A DNA stretch of 64,000 bases, taken from the NCBI RefSeq assembly GCF_026650985.1, contig NZ_CP086239.1, forward strand, positions 3,472,001-3,536,000, written 5' to 3'. The notes under the pieces were generated by a model. It was not told where the DNA came from, did no database searches, and worked only from the letters and a program-made list of their open reading frames with translations. Source of the stretch: Clostridium estertheticum. GTDB lineage: Bacteria > Bacillota > Clostridia > Clostridiales > Clostridiaceae. A program made the position numbers and the translations under genes. This document shows, one piece after another, positions 27,724 to 37,726 of the stretch (positions are counted from its first letter, which is position 1; every line of letters starts with the position of its first letter).

Positions 27724-28659
27724 TTATTTTTGTGGCTTAGTTGCTGTAATAAAATTCTTATACTTTTCTAAACGCTGTTTATATTCATCTGATTTCTTTA
27801 AACTCATAGTTGTAGCAACAGTTTTTTTGATATCATCTGCATGAATTAATTTTCCAGACAAAGTATCATGCGCATGTTCTAATTTTTCTTTTGGAAATTC
27901 AAATCTTACTTTACCTTCTACGATTTTAACATCACCTTCAATACCACATAAACAGCAAACTGCATGCGTGGATTCTCTATCTAAAAAGAAGTTTCTACTA
28001 TGACAGTGTGGGCAAACCCCTTCTTCTCCCTTATAAGAAGCATTTTCAATATCTTTTGCAGCTTTTGCAATATTCACTCCTATCTCATGAACTCTTGCAA
28101 CTTTATCATCATCTACAATTATGCCAGTAGACCATGGAAAAACTTCATTATTTATAACTTTCCACATAGGAGTTAATGCTTGGATTCCTGAATCACATTG
28201 AAATGCTGTAACCCAATCTGAACCGCCAATGCCTATATAAGAAACTACTTTATCTTTTAAGATTCTTGGATCTGGAACTTTACCACCTGTTGCCTCTGCA
28301 ATTTTAGTAGCTACAACATTATTACCTCTATCCATTCTTGGTCCGAAACGATCTCTAATTGTAAGGAACATACTTGGAGCACCTTTACAAAAAATCGGAT
28401 TTGCAAAAATTATTCCATCTGCATCCAGCATCTTATCTAATAACCAGTCAAAATCATCTTTTAATACACACCTATTTCCTTTTCCTGTCATAAGTGAATT
28501 AACACATGCCGTACACCCAGTGCAATATTTTATATCTAAATCTAATAGATGAATAAATTCTACTTCTGCTCCTGTTTCCTTTGCTGCTATTAAAGCTTCT
28601 TTACACATAGCATCATTATTACTGTCTTTTCTTCCACCTGAAATACCTAAAATTTTCAT
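27724..28659 (-). CDS. Flavodoxin-like NAD(P)H:FMN oxidoreductase with Fe-S and zinc-ribbon motifs
   Basis: A 311-residue protein opening with ILGISGGRKDSNND, the FMN-phosphate loop of the NADPH-dependent FMN reductase/iron-sulfur flavoprotein fold. It has CTGCTAC followed 11 residues later by another Cys, a spacing like that of the [4Fe-4S] site in iron-sulfur flavoproteins, and a C-terminal CPHC...CCLC zinc ribbon. ATG 28659 is spaced eight bases from GGAGG. It precedes the efflux pump by 39 bp and is probably co-transcribed; a role in reducing or detecting a toxic electrophile or drug is inferred. Confidence 0.82.
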   Translation of the reverse strand: MKILGISGGRKDSNNDAMCKEALIAAKETGAEVEFIHLLDLDIKYCTGCTACVNSLMTGKGNRCVLKDDFDWLLDKMLDADGIIFANPIFCKGAPSMFLTIRDRFGPRMDRGNNVVATKIAEATGGKVPDPRILKDKVVSYIGIGGSDWVTAFQCDSGIQALTPMWKVINNEVFPWSTGIIVDDDKVARVHEIGVNIAKAAKDIENASYKGEEGVCPHCHSRNFFLDRESTHAVCCLCGIEGDVKIVEGKVRFEFPKEKLEHAHDTLSGKLIHADDIKKTVATTMSLKKSDEYKQRLEKYKNFITATKPQK

Positions 28660-28830
28660 ATTCATATCCTCCAATTATTTATCATTAGTATAAAGTTTGT
28701 TATACTATTTACTTTCATTATTATTGTAACAGTTAGCAAGTATATGAAAAATCTATTCTTATATTTTATTAACTGTAATTTTCTATTCATTTTGACTTAT
28801 AAAATATTTTTTTTATTATTACGAATAAAT

Positions 28831-28864
28831 TTTTGCAGTTAAAATATTAAAATTTTGCAGTTAA
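28831..28864. promoter_or_regulatory. AraC-type direct repeat operator
   Basis: TTTTGCAGTTAA occurs at 28831-28842 and 28853-28864, 22 bp apart (two helical turns), just upstream of a promoter with -10 TATAAT at 28891-28896. The arrangement fits tandem AraC half-sites controlling the gene at 28966. Confidence 0.5.
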
Positions 28865-28965
28865 GATTTTTGTTTTTGTTTTTTATATGTTATAATTCTT
28901 TGTTGCTAGTGTAATAATTTTATACACCTTGGAATTTTGGCATTATTTTTTTATGGAGGTATCTT

Positions 28966-31479
28966 ATGAATATAGATCAAGAACTTGTAAATTTTAAATC
29001 TTCATCTTCTATGCATATTTCTGTACTTGTAATTGAAAATTCAGAAAGGTATTGGCATCAGAGTATAGAGATAATATATATATTATCTGGCAGTGTCCAA
29101 GTTCAATGCCGTAATATGTTGTACAATTTACATAAAGATGATCTTATTCTTATAAATATGTTTGATGTACACTCCTTATCTGGTGACCAATGTGAAGTAT
29201 TATCATTAAAAATTGATATTTCTGCACTTGATCCTGAAACTTCTCATTTTTCTCAAAATCGTTTTGACTGCAATTCATGTTTAGAAGCGGATAAAACTAA
29301 ATTTATTCCCCTAAAGCGACTTCTTGCTTTAATTGTAAAATCTAATGTTAATCCTGAAGACAACATTGAACTTTTAAATAAATCCTACGTTTATGAACTG
29401 CTGTACATATTAACTACTAATTTTAAGGTGGAAGGTACTACTAATTCTACTGACATAAATAAAAATTCAGAGAGAATAAAAAATATATTAAATTACATAA
29501 GCGATAATTATAGAGAAAAAGTATCATTAAATAATCTATCAGAAACATTCTATCTGTCCATGCCATATATTTCAAAAATTTTCAAAGAATTCATTGGTCT
29601 TAGTTTTAGCGATTATTTAACAAACGTCCGGCTTTCTCATGCAGTAAAAGATTTAGCCAATTCTAATTTTAAAATCGAATATGTCGCTGAAAAAAATGGT
29701 TTTTCAAATACACGTTCCTTTGTTTCTGCCTTTAGAAATAAATATGAATGTCTTCCAAGTAAATATCGTAAAGAAATGGATATATATGATTCTAATGATC
29801 GCAGGAGTATGGCTGAAAGTATAAATTATTTTGCATTGCGTCATAGCACTTCCTTTGATCACCTGGTCAATTATCTTAAAGAAGATGTTATTATTACAGA
29901 AGAAAACAAACCTCATACTAAAATTTATGAAATAAATCCAATTGATGTTTCAATAAAAGGGGTGACCCTTAGGCATACTTTTAAAACTCTTACTTGTATT
30001 GGAAAAGCAAAGCATATATTGATTTCTGAAAATCAACATATGCTTCGCGAGGTGCAGCAGGATATTAGATTTGAATATATTCGTTTTCATGGGTTACTTG
30101 ATGATGAAATGATGTTTTATTCTGAAAATGAAAATGGTAACCCAGAGCTATGTTTTACTTATATTGATTTAGTAATAGATTTTCTTTTCTCAATTAATTT
30201 AAAGCCTTTTATGGAACTTTCTTTTATGCCAAAAGAACTTGCAATCGATCCCGCTCGTACAATGTTTTTTATTAGTTCAATTATTAGTCTGCCAAAAAGT
30301 ATGGAAAAGTGGACTTATATTATCAAGCAGCTAGTTAAACATTTTATTTCTCGCTACGGCATTAAAGAAGTGGAATCTTGGCCATTTTTCGTTTGGAATG
30401 AACCCGATCTTATAAAAATGTATGGATTTGAAAATAGAAATGAATTTTTTAGTTTTTATAAAGAAACATATAAGACTATAAAGAAGATTAGTCCCTCTAT
30501 TAATTTCGGAAGTTCTCCAGTTTTCGCTGATACACTAGCAGGTTCAAATAACTGGTTAGATACATTTATGAATTTTTGCAAATTAAATGATTGTTTGCCT
30601 GATTTTATAAATATTCATTTTTATCCAATAAATTTATCTGGGCAAGATGCTACCACTATTTCAAGAAAAGCTCATGGTGAAATACGAAGATATCTTGTGT
30701 ATATGGAATCTGAAAATGCCTTAAGCGAAAATATTCAATGTATAAAAAAAAGATTCAATGAAAACAATTGGAAAGCTGACAAATTATATTTAAGCGGTTG
30801 GAATTCTTCAATCTCCAATAATGAGCTATTAAATGATACTGTATATAAAGCAGCTTATATTGCTAAAAATATATTAGAAAATTATGATACACTTGAAAGT
30901 TTCGGTTATTGGCAAATATCAGATTTCAGTGAAGAAGTAAAGATGAAAAATCAATTATTTCATGGCGGACAGGGTATTTTCACCTATAATGGAATAAAAA
31001 AATCCCACTATTATGTTTTTCAAATGCTTAGTAAGCTTAGTGATAGATTGCTTGAAAAAGGAGATGGATTCTTTATAACCACTGATGGAGCTTCAATTCA
31101 AATAATCTTATATAATTATCAACATTATTCAAAACTGTATGCAGCAGGTGAAGTATTTGATATGACTTTCAACAATAGATATACACCATTTCCTAAAAAC
31201 CATACATTAAAATTAATTCTTCCACTTACAAACCTTTGTGAAAGTAGTTATCAGTTAACAGAAACTATTGTAAATAGGGAATATGGAAGCTCTTTTGACA
31301 AATGGCTTGACTTAGGTGGTGTGCCTCTAGAAAACAAAAGCGATGTTGAGTATTTAAAATCTGTATCTCTTCCAAGAATTCAGAAAAAAATACTTTCTAC
31401 AGAAAATAATGCCTTAACAATAACTGCTGAATTAGAACCTCATGAAGTACGCTTGATAGAAATAAACCCTCTTTATTAA
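28966..31479 (+). CDS. AraC-family regulator fused to a GH39-like domain
   Basis: An 837-residue protein with a cupin-like N-terminal domain (about 15-100), an AraC double helix-turn-helix (about 170-270) and a long domain (about 320-837) similar to GH39 beta-xylosidases. The acid/base motif is kept (WNEPD, Glu479), but the nucleophile position, usually Glu in TEWN, reads LSGWNSS with Gly611. The domain is therefore probably not a retaining glycosidase and may act as a sugar sensor. There is no signal peptide. GGAGG is upstream of the ATG, and paired direct repeats in front suggest autoregulation. It faces the flavoprotein and pump genes divergently. Confidence 0.85.
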   Translation: MNIDQELVNFKSSSSMHISVLVIENSERYWHQSIEIIYILSGSVQVQCRNMLYNLHKDDLILINMFDVHSLSGDQCEVLSLKIDISALDPETSHFSQNRFDCNSCLEADKTKFIPLKRLLALIVKSNVNPEDNIELLNKSYVYELLYILTTNFKVEGTTNSTDINKNSERIKNILNYISDNYREKVSLNNLSETFYLSMPYISKIFKEFIGLSFSDYLTNVRLSHAVKDLANSNFKIEYVAEKNGFSNTRSFVSAFRNKYECLPSKYRKEMDIYDSNDRRSMAESINYFALRHSTSFDHLVNYLKEDVIITEENKPHTKIYEINPIDVSIKGVTLRHTFKTLTCIGKAKHILISENQHMLREVQQDIRFEYIRFHGLLDDEMMFYSENENGNPELCFTYIDLVIDFLFSINLKPFMELSFMPKELAIDPARTMFFISSIISLPKSMEKWTYIIKQLVKHFISRYGIKEVESWPFFVWNEPDLIKMYGFENRNEFFSFYKETYKTIKKISPSINFGSSPVFADTLAGSNNWLDTFMNFCKLNDCLPDFINIHFYPINLSGQDATTISRKAHGEIRRYLVYMESENALSENIQCIKKRFNENNWKADKLYLSGWNSSISNNELLNDTVYKAAYIAKNILENYDTLESFGYWQISDFSEEVKMKNQLFHGGQGIFTYNGIKKSHYYVFQMLSKLSDRLLEKGDGFFITTDGASIQIILYNYQHYSKLYAAGEVFDMTFNNRYTPFPKNHTLKLILPLTNLCESSYQLTETIVNREYGSSFDKWLDLGGVPLENKSDVEYLKSVSLPRIQKKILSTENNALTITAELEPHEVRLIEINPLY

Positions 31480-31486
31480 AAGAGGG
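31467..31486. terminator. Shared bidirectional hairpin of two convergent genes
   Basis: CCCTCTT (31467-31473) and AAGAGGG (31480-31486) pair around a six-base loop, TATTAA, that contains both stop codons. Tails are short on T, so strength is uncertain. Confidence 0.5.
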
Positions 31487-33341
31487 CATTATCTAAGTTT
31501 GCCCCAGAAAACTGACTATTATAAAGATCTGCATAGAATCCATTTTTAGCAATAAGCTCATTATGGTTACCCATTTCGATAATACTTCCTTTATCCATAA
31601 CTAAAATTAACTCTGCATCTTTAATTGTAGATAATCTATGTGCAATTACAAAACTTGTTCTATTTTCCATAAGTTCTGTCATAGCCCTTTGTATATAAAC
31701 TTCTGTTCTTGAATCGACACTGCTTGTGGCTTCGTCAAGTATCATAATAGTTGGATTTGCAAGTATTGCCCTAGCTATAGTGAGAAGTTGTTTTTGACCC
31801 TGTGATATATTTGAAGCTTCTTCATTTAACATTGTATTATATCCATCAGGAAGAGTCTTAATAAAGTGATGTGCATGAGCTGCTCTTGCTGCCTGCATAG
31901 CTTCCTCATCTGTTGCACCAACTCTGCCATAAGCGATATTTTCCATTATAGTACCATTAAAGAGCCAAGTCTCTTGAAGTACCATGCCAAACATATTACG
32001 CAGATTTCCACGTTTTATATCTCTTATATCAACTCCATCTATTGAAATTTTACCAGCATCAATTTCATAAAACCTCATAAGCAAGTTAACAAGCGTAGTC
32101 TTACCAGCACCTGTTGGTCCAACAATTGCAATTGTATGTCCCCTCTTTACATCAATATTCATATCTTTTATAAGTGATTTTTCTGAATTGTAACTAAAAT
32201 CAACATGTTCGAACTTAACTTCTCCCTTCGGAATCTTAATTACTTTAGTCGCAGAAGTTTCTACAAGTTCCTCAACCTCATCTAATAATTCAAAAATACG
32301 CTCAGCTGAAGCTACTGTCGATTGGATAATATTAGCAATATTTGCAGTTTGAACTATTGGTTGTGTAAACTGATTAGAGTATTGGATAAAGGCTTGAATA
32401 TTACCAATAGTAACTTTACCCTGTGTTGCTAAAAGTCCACCAACAACACAAACTACTACATAACCTATATTACCAACGAATTTCATAATAGGCATTATTA
32501 TCCCAGATATGAACTGAGCTTTATAGCCTGCGTCATATAACCTATCATTTATATTTTCAAATTCTTCAATTGAATCTTTCTCATGTCCAAAAGATTTAAC
32601 AATTTTATGACCAGTGTACATCTCTTCAACATGACCATTAAGTTCTCCAATTTCTTTTTGCTGAGCAGCAAAATATTTCTGAGACCTTTTTGCGACTAAT
32701 GCTGTCACACCAATATATAATGGCAATGTTAAAATTACAACAAGTGTCATTATCGGGCTTATTGTGAGCATCATAACGATAATACCAATTATCGTAACAA
32801 TAGACGTAATAAGTTGTGTAAGACTTTGTTGAAGCGTTGTTGATATATTATCAACATCGTTTGTTACACGACTTAATATCTCGCCGTGAGTTCTTGCATC
32901 AAAGAATTTAAGAGGTAACCTTGATAACTTATCTTCAACCTCAAGACGCATATTGTAAACAGTTTTCTGCGCAACTCCGGACATAATATATTGTTGAAGG
33001 AAGCCGAAAACTGTACTTATTAAATACAATACAATTAATATAAGAATAATATTTTTTATATATGTGAAATCTATATTAACACCATTTACGTTTGCTATAC
33101 CCTCAACCAATTTGTCTATCGCTTTTGCTGAAATCTTAGGTCCTACTATTGTAAAAATAGTACTGATGATCGCAAATATAAATACTAGAATAAAATTAGT
33201 TCTTTGTGGCTTTAAATAACCTAAAAGTCTTTTAAGCGTTCCTTTAAAGTCTTTGGCTTTAGGGCCATTTAATGATCCTATTGGACCGTCTGAGTCTCCT
33301 ATTCCGCCTGCTGATTTATTTTCTTTATTGTTAGCACTCAT
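31476..33341 (-). CDS. ABC exporter subunit with canonical ATPase site
   Basis: A 621-residue half-transporter: a Gly-rich cytoplasmic N-terminal tail, an exporter membrane domain from about 50 to 360, and an ATPase with Walker A GPTGAGKTT, ISQGQKQ signature, Walker B ILDEATSSVDSRTE and AHR H-loop. It starts on the four-base ATGA overlap with the previous gene. The complete catalytic site complements the degenerate partner. Its stop codon overlaps that of the convergent AraC fusion gene. Confidence 0.92.
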   Translation of the reverse strand: MSANNKENKSAGGIGDSDGPIGSLNGPKAKDFKGTLKRLLGYLKPQRTNFILVFIFAIISTIFTIVGPKISAKAIDKLVEGIANVNGVNIDFTYIKNIILILIVLYLISTVFGFLQQYIMSGVAQKTVYNMRLEVEDKLSRLPLKFFDARTHGEILSRVTNDVDNISTTLQQSLTQLITSIVTIIGIIVMMLTISPIMTLVVILTLPLYIGVTALVAKRSQKYFAAQQKEIGELNGHVEEMYTGHKIVKSFGHEKDSIEEFENINDRLYDAGYKAQFISGIIMPIMKFVGNIGYVVVCVVGGLLATQGKVTIGNIQAFIQYSNQFTQPIVQTANIANIIQSTVASAERIFELLDEVEELVETSATKVIKIPKGEVKFEHVDFSYNSEKSLIKDMNIDVKRGHTIAIVGPTGAGKTTLVNLLMRFYEIDAGKISIDGVDIRDIKRGNLRNMFGMVLQETWLFNGTIMENIAYGRVGATDEEAMQAARAAHAHHFIKTLPDGYNTMLNEEASNISQGQKQLLTIARAILANPTIMILDEATSSVDSRTEVYIQRAMTELMENRTSFVIAHRLSTIKDAELILVMDKGSIIEMGNHNELIAKNGFYADLYNSQFSGANLDNALF

Positions 33342-35113
33342 GATAATTCCTCCTCTGAAAGCTGTGACGATACAATCTCATGATATATCTTACAACTAGT
33401 TAAAAGTTCCTTGTGAGTTCCTATGCCGCAAATTTCACCCTCGTCTATTACTATAATTCTATCTGCATCCATAACCGTTGCAACTCTTTGAGCAATTATT
33501 ATTACTGTAGATTTTGCCGTTTCTTCTTTAAGTGCCCCGCGAAGTTTTGCATCAGTTTTAAAGTCAAGCGCTGAAAAACTATCATCAAAAATATATATTT
33601 CTGGTTTTCTAACTAAAGCACGAGCTATAGATAGACGCTGTTTTTGACCACCGGAGACATTTGTACCTCCTTGAGCAATCGGATGTTCATATCCTTCTTC
33701 CATTTCGCAAATGAAATCCGTTGCTTGTGCAACTTTTGCTGCATGCTCTATTTCTTCAATAGAAGCCTCATTATTACCATATTTAATATTTTCAGCAATT
33801 GTACCAGAAAATAGTACAGTATTTTGAGGCACAAATCCTATTTTGGCCCTTAGGCTTTCTTGACTCATTTCACGTACATCCACTCCATTGATAAGTATTA
33901 CACCACTAGTTACATCATAAAATCGTGGTATTAGATTTATAAGAGTTGATTTACCAGAACCTGTACCGCCAATAATTGCAGTCGTTTCGCCAGGACTTGC
34001 ATTAAATGTTATGTGGTTAATAGCTGGCTTTTCTGCACCAGGATAACTAAATGTTACATCCTTAAACTCAACATACCCGCTTTTTGTGTCAGCTAGTTTT
34101 GTAATCAATGGATCCTTGATTTCAGATTCCATTTCTAGCACTTCGTTTATTCTTACCGCAGAGGCTTGAGCCCTTGGTAACATAATGAACACCATAGCAA
34201 GCATCAAGAACCCCATTAAAATTTGCATTCCATATTGTATAAATGCTATTAATGAACCAATTTCCATGCTTCCACTGTTTATTCTTTTAGCGCCAAACCA
34301 AATTATAGCAAGCGTTGTAACGTTCATTACTAACATTATTATAGGTATTAAAAATGCCATGATTTTATTAACTTTTACAGCATTGTCCATAAGATCAGTA
34401 TTAGCTAGATCAAATCTAACCTTTTCAGTATCTATACGATTAAATGCACGTACAACCCTAATACCCGTAAGCCCTTCACGTAATACAAGATTTAATTTAT
34501 CTATTTTCACTTGCATAACTTTAAATAATGGAATAGCAAATTTAAGAGTTATTGCAATAATTATTCCAAGTAGTGGAATTACAACTGTAAAAATTAAGCT
34601 TAGTGAAGTATCCACTCTTAAAGCCATAATAATGCCACCTATAGCCGTTAAAGGAGCCGGAAGCAGGATAGAAAAAATCATTATGGATGCTGTTTGAACC
34701 TGAGTAACGTCATTTGTAGTTCTTGTTATAAGGGTAGCGGTACCAACCTTATCAAACTCATGTAGCGAAAATCCTTCAACTTTAGCAAACAATTTACTAC
34801 GAATAATTCTACCTTGCCCTACAGCAATCTTTGATGATAAAAATGTAACTGCCATTGAGCATATAACAGCCCCTGCCGAGAATATTAACATAAGTCCGCC
34901 TATTCTAAGAATATAATCTATCCCTTTATACTTACCACCAAATCCTAAAAACGAAACAGTTTGCATTACATCCTTATGCGATATACCTTTGTCAACTACA
35001 TCAGCCATTAGCGTAGGTAAATATAGATTTGCAAGTACTTGAACAAAAGTTAATATAACTACTACTATTATCCATAGCTTATACTGTTTTAAAAACCTAA
35101 ATAATTTAATCAT
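33338..35113 (-). CDS. ABC exporter subunit with degenerate ATPase site
   Basis: A 591-residue half-transporter. Its Walker A is normal (GGTGSGKST), but Walker B ends FDDSFSALD and the H-loop is AQR, the usual non-catalytic half of a heterodimeric exporter. ATG 35113 is eight bases after GGGGAT; the ATGs at 35122 and 35128 overlap or precede that site. The pair is a paralogue of the exporter at 1-3139. No regulator adjoins, though a glycosyltransferase gene follows upstream on the same strand. Confidence 0.92.
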   Translation of the reverse strand: MIKLFRFLKQYKLWIIVVVILTFVQVLANLYLPTLMADVVDKGISHKDVMQTVSFLGFGGKYKGIDYILRIGGLMLIFSAGAVICSMAVTFLSSKIAVGQGRIIRSKLFAKVEGFSLHEFDKVGTATLITRTTNDVTQVQTASIMIFSILLPAPLTAIGGIIMALRVDTSLSLIFTVVIPLLGIIIAITLKFAIPLFKVMQVKIDKLNLVLREGLTGIRVVRAFNRIDTEKVRFDLANTDLMDNAVKVNKIMAFLIPIIMLVMNVTTLAIIWFGAKRINSGSMEIGSLIAFIQYGMQILMGFLMLAMVFIMLPRAQASAVRINEVLEMESEIKDPLITKLADTKSGYVEFKDVTFSYPGAEKPAINHITFNASPGETTAIIGGTGSGKSTLINLIPRFYDVTSGVILINGVDVREMSQESLRAKIGFVPQNTVLFSGTIAENIKYGNNEASIEEIEHAAKVAQATDFICEMEEGYEHPIAQGGTNVSGGQKQRLSIARALVRKPEIYIFDDSFSALDFKTDAKLRGALKEETAKSTVIIIAQRVATVMDADRIIVIDEGEICGIGTHKELLTSCKIYHEIVSSQLSEEELS

Positions 35114-35248
35114 AAGTATCATCCCCATTCATTTTAATCTTTTTTTACCTGAAAATTCCTTAGCCCTAATAAATATAGCCACATTATGGATATTGTCTCC
35201 AAAATGTGACCAAAGCTTATATGTATTTCAACTTTGACAATAATATCT

Positions 35249-36430
35249 TCACTTTAATTTAAGTATTTCATCAACTGCTTTTTTATATCCTCCTGCTTCT
35301 CTAAGCGATCTTCCAAGCTTTTCACTGTTTATTCTAAATGTATTATCTGAAAGAATTTTAACTACTGATTGCTTTAATATCTCAGGGGTAATTTTATCTT
35401 TTTCAATAACAATACCTGCACCAAGCTGCGCTACTCTATTTGCTACGGCAGGCTGATCAACTGATTGAGGAATAAGAACCAATGGAACATCATAATACAG
35501 AGCTTCATTAGTACTGTTCATACCACCATGGGTAATAAATACATCTGTATGTTTTAAAACTTCAAGTTGAGATACATAATTGCGAACAATAAAATTAGAT
35601 GGAATAGCACTAAATATATTAATATCTGTGTCTTTACCTATAGACATAATAACTGTTGCATCCATATTACCTAAAGCTTTAAAACAATTTTCATAAAACT
35701 CAATAGAAGCATTAAATAAAGTACCTAAAGATATGTAAATAACCTTCTTCTTATCATTAGTTTCTAAAGAAAAATCTAATTCATCCTTTCTATCTGATAT
35801 TGATGGACCAATAAATTTGTAACTTTCATCAAAGCTTTCACCACAAATTTGAAAATACTTAGAAGTATATACAATATTAATCATGCCTGTTCCAGTAACT
35901 GCAGTAGTTATACTAGGAATCTTTATATCATATTTTTCTTTTAAATTTTTAGCTAAATTTATGTACACGGGGCTATTTACAAGTTGCTGTATTATAGGTT
36001 CATATTGCTTAAATACCTCTGAAAAAACATTTGCTTTTTCGTTAGTTGCAAAAGTAGTAATAGAACAAATTGTAGGTATTTTTAATATTCTTCCCACTTC
36101 GCTGCCTATAATAAAAACTGAATCGTAAAAAATATAATCAAATTTTTCTTTTGAATTAAATATATAGTCAGTTATTTCTTCCATCATTTCTTTTAACTCT
36201 TCTAGCGGAGACTTACTATTTTTCGAATCTGACCTTGAATGTCCATTAATAGAACTTGATAAACTCGTATGGCTTTTAAATCTAGCTCCTGTCTTTTCTA
36301 TTTTTTCTCTAAACTCTTCACCAGCAGTATACGTAACCTGTTCCCCTCTATTCATTAATTCTTTAACTAGACCTATCGTAGGGTTGAAGTGTCCATTACC
36401 TAACAAATTTATAAATAATATTTTAGCCAT
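35249..36430 (-). CDS. MGT-family UDP-glycosyltransferase
   Basis: A 393-residue GT1 enzyme of the macrolide-glycosyltransferase (YjiC/OleD-like) family that moves a sugar from a UDP donor to small hydrophobic acceptors. The N-terminal motif FINLLGNGHFNPTIGLVKEL holds the catalytic His. The donor-binding signature is HGGMNSTNEALYYDVPLVLIP followed by Q-x-D-Q (QSVDQ). The neighbouring galU supplies UDP-glucose, and the adjacent exporter could remove product or drug; both are inferences. The ATG has a modest GGATGG site. Confidence 0.88.
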   Translation of the reverse strand: MAKILFINLLGNGHFNPTIGLVKELMNRGEQVTYTAGEEFREKIEKTGARFKSHTSLSSSINGHSRSDSKNSKSPLEELKEMMEEITDYIFNSKEKFDYIFYDSVFIIGSEVGRILKIPTICSITTFATNEKANVFSEVFKQYEPIIQQLVNSPVYINLAKNLKEKYDIKIPSITTAVTGTGMINIVYTSKYFQICGESFDESYKFIGPSISDRKDELDFSLETNDKKKVIYISLGTLFNASIEFYENCFKALGNMDATVIMSIGKDTDINIFSAIPSNFIVRNYVSQLEVLKHTDVFITHGGMNSTNEALYYDVPLVLIPQSVDQPAVANRVAQLGAGIVIEKDKITPEILKQSVVKILSDNTFRINSEKLGRSLREAGGYKKAVDEILKLK

Positions 36431-36480
36431 TTTATTTTAACCATCCTTTTTATTTTATTAGTATATTAAATGTGTAATTC

Positions 36481-37395
36481 TTATTTTTCATTGTCACAAG
36501 CTACTTCTTCATATATCCCCTTAAAGCTATCATTATTTTTTAAGGTTTGAAGATACTTCATAAATGGAACCTTTAGCTCATCTCTTTTTAATGCAAACTC
36601 CACTGTTGCTTCAAGAAATCCCAATTTATCACCTACATCATATCTGCGTCCTTCAAATACATATGCATACATATCTTGCCTTGAAATCAATGTTTTTAGA
36701 GCATCAGTTAGCTGAATTTCTCCGCCCTTGCCAGGCAACGTATTATCTAATATATCAAAAATTTCTGGAGTTATTATATACCTACCAAGTATAGCTAAAT
36801 TAGAGGGTGCTACATTAACTTCAGGTTTTTCAACAAGATTATTTACTTTGTATACTCGATCACTGACTTGAACTCCATCAACTATGCCATATTTATCAAC
36901 ATTTTCTTTCGCTACTTCTTGAACTCCAACGATTGTTACATTCTTTTCCTCAAAACAATTCATTAACTGCTTTAAACATGGGATTTTAGCATCAACTATA
37001 TCATCACCAAGCATTACAGCAAAGGGTTCATTACCTACAAAAGCTCTTGCTTTATTTATAGCATGTCCAAGTCCTTTTGGTTCCTTTTGTCTTATAAATT
37101 GTATATTCACCATGTTTGATATGTCTCTAACCTGTTTAAGAATCTCATCCTTATGTTTATGTTCTAATTCTAGCTCAAGTTCTACTGATTTATCAAAGTG
37201 ATCTTCAATAGATTTTTTATTTCTTCCTGTAATAATTAATATTTCTTCTATGCCAGAAGCAACCGCTTCCTCTATAATATATTGCATTGTAGGCTTATCA
37301 ACTATAGGTAACATTTCTTTAGGGATTGCCTTTGTCGCAGGTAGAAACCTTGTTCCAAGTCCTGCTGCCGGTATAATAAGTTTTTTAATTTTCAT
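36481..37395 (-). CDS. galU: UTP-glucose-1-phosphate uridylyltransferase
   Basis: A 304-residue nucleotidyltransferase that makes UDP-glucose from UTP and glucose-1-phosphate. The N-terminal IPAAGLGTRFLPATKAIPKEM loop, the DKPTMQYIIEEA segment, the AVMLGDD metal-binding motif and VEKP match GalU. ATG 37395 follows AGGAGATATATTAT; longer in-frame starts enter a low-complexity leader containing GAA repeats. A copied promoter with four PhoP-like boxes lies 200 bp upstream, so it may respond to the nearby two-component system. Confidence 0.93.
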   Translation of the reverse strand: MKIKKLIIPAAGLGTRFLPATKAIPKEMLPIVDKPTMQYIIEEAVASGIEEILIITGRNKKSIEDHFDKSVELELELEHKHKDEILKQVRDISNMVNIQFIRQKEPKGLGHAINKARAFVGNEPFAVMLGDDIVDAKIPCLKQLMNCFEEKNVTIVGVQEVAKENVDKYGIVDGVQVSDRVYKVNNLVEKPEVNVAPSNLAILGRYIITPEIFDILDNTLPGKGGEIQLTDALKTLISRQDMYAYVFEGRRYDVGDKLGFLEATVEFALKRDELKVPFMKYLQTLKNNDSFKGIYEEVACDNEK

Positions 37396-37558
37396 ATAAT
37401 ATATCTCCTTTTTCTGTAAGTTGTTTTTAATCGTATTAATCATAGTTAAATCATCTCCTGGGTCGCTGCAACAGCTTAGAAGAAGAAGAAGAAGATTTAC
37501 CCCTTTGTAGTTCTCTGGAGTAGATAACAATTCTAAAATTCTCCTTAACAACCCTCTT

Positions 37559-37648
37559 CTTAATATTTGTCTGCTTACTTGATGATTTTATTATATTATG
37601 CTGGTGTTAAAGATTTTTTAAACTAATGTTAAAAAAATGTTAAATTGA
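37559..37648 (-). promoter_or_regulatory. galU promoter with four PhoP-like boxes (repeat copy A)
   Basis: On the minus strand TTAACA, TTAACA, TTAAAA and TTAACA occur at an exact 11-bp period (ends at 37643, 37632, 37621, 37610), then TATAAT at 37595-37590. TTAACA-N5 direct repeats are the PhoP box pattern known from Firmicutes. The 90-bp block is about 84% identical to 42757-42846 without gaps. Confidence 0.6.
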
Positions 37649-37696
37649 AAATAAAATAGTAGCTCTTTTGCTTCCATTAGAAAAAGAAAGGTTATC

Positions 37697-37725
37697 TTGA
37701 TAATGTGTAAATATTACGATAAAAT
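37697..37725 (+). promoter_or_regulatory. merR promoter
   Basis: TTGATA (37697-37702) and TAAAAT (37720-37725) are spaced by 17 bases. A perfect inverted repeat follows directly. Confidence 0.5.
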
Positions 37726-37726
37726 T

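Noticed and set aside
11672-37460. Shared 15-mer TTAAATCATCTCCTG at 11672 and 37446
   Set aside because: A 15-base match is expected by chance in an AT-rich window of this size, and the flanks do not match.
37478-37498. GAA trinucleotide run upstream of galU
   Set aside because: Short low-complexity repeat in an untranslated leader; no sign that it is a phase-variable coding tract.
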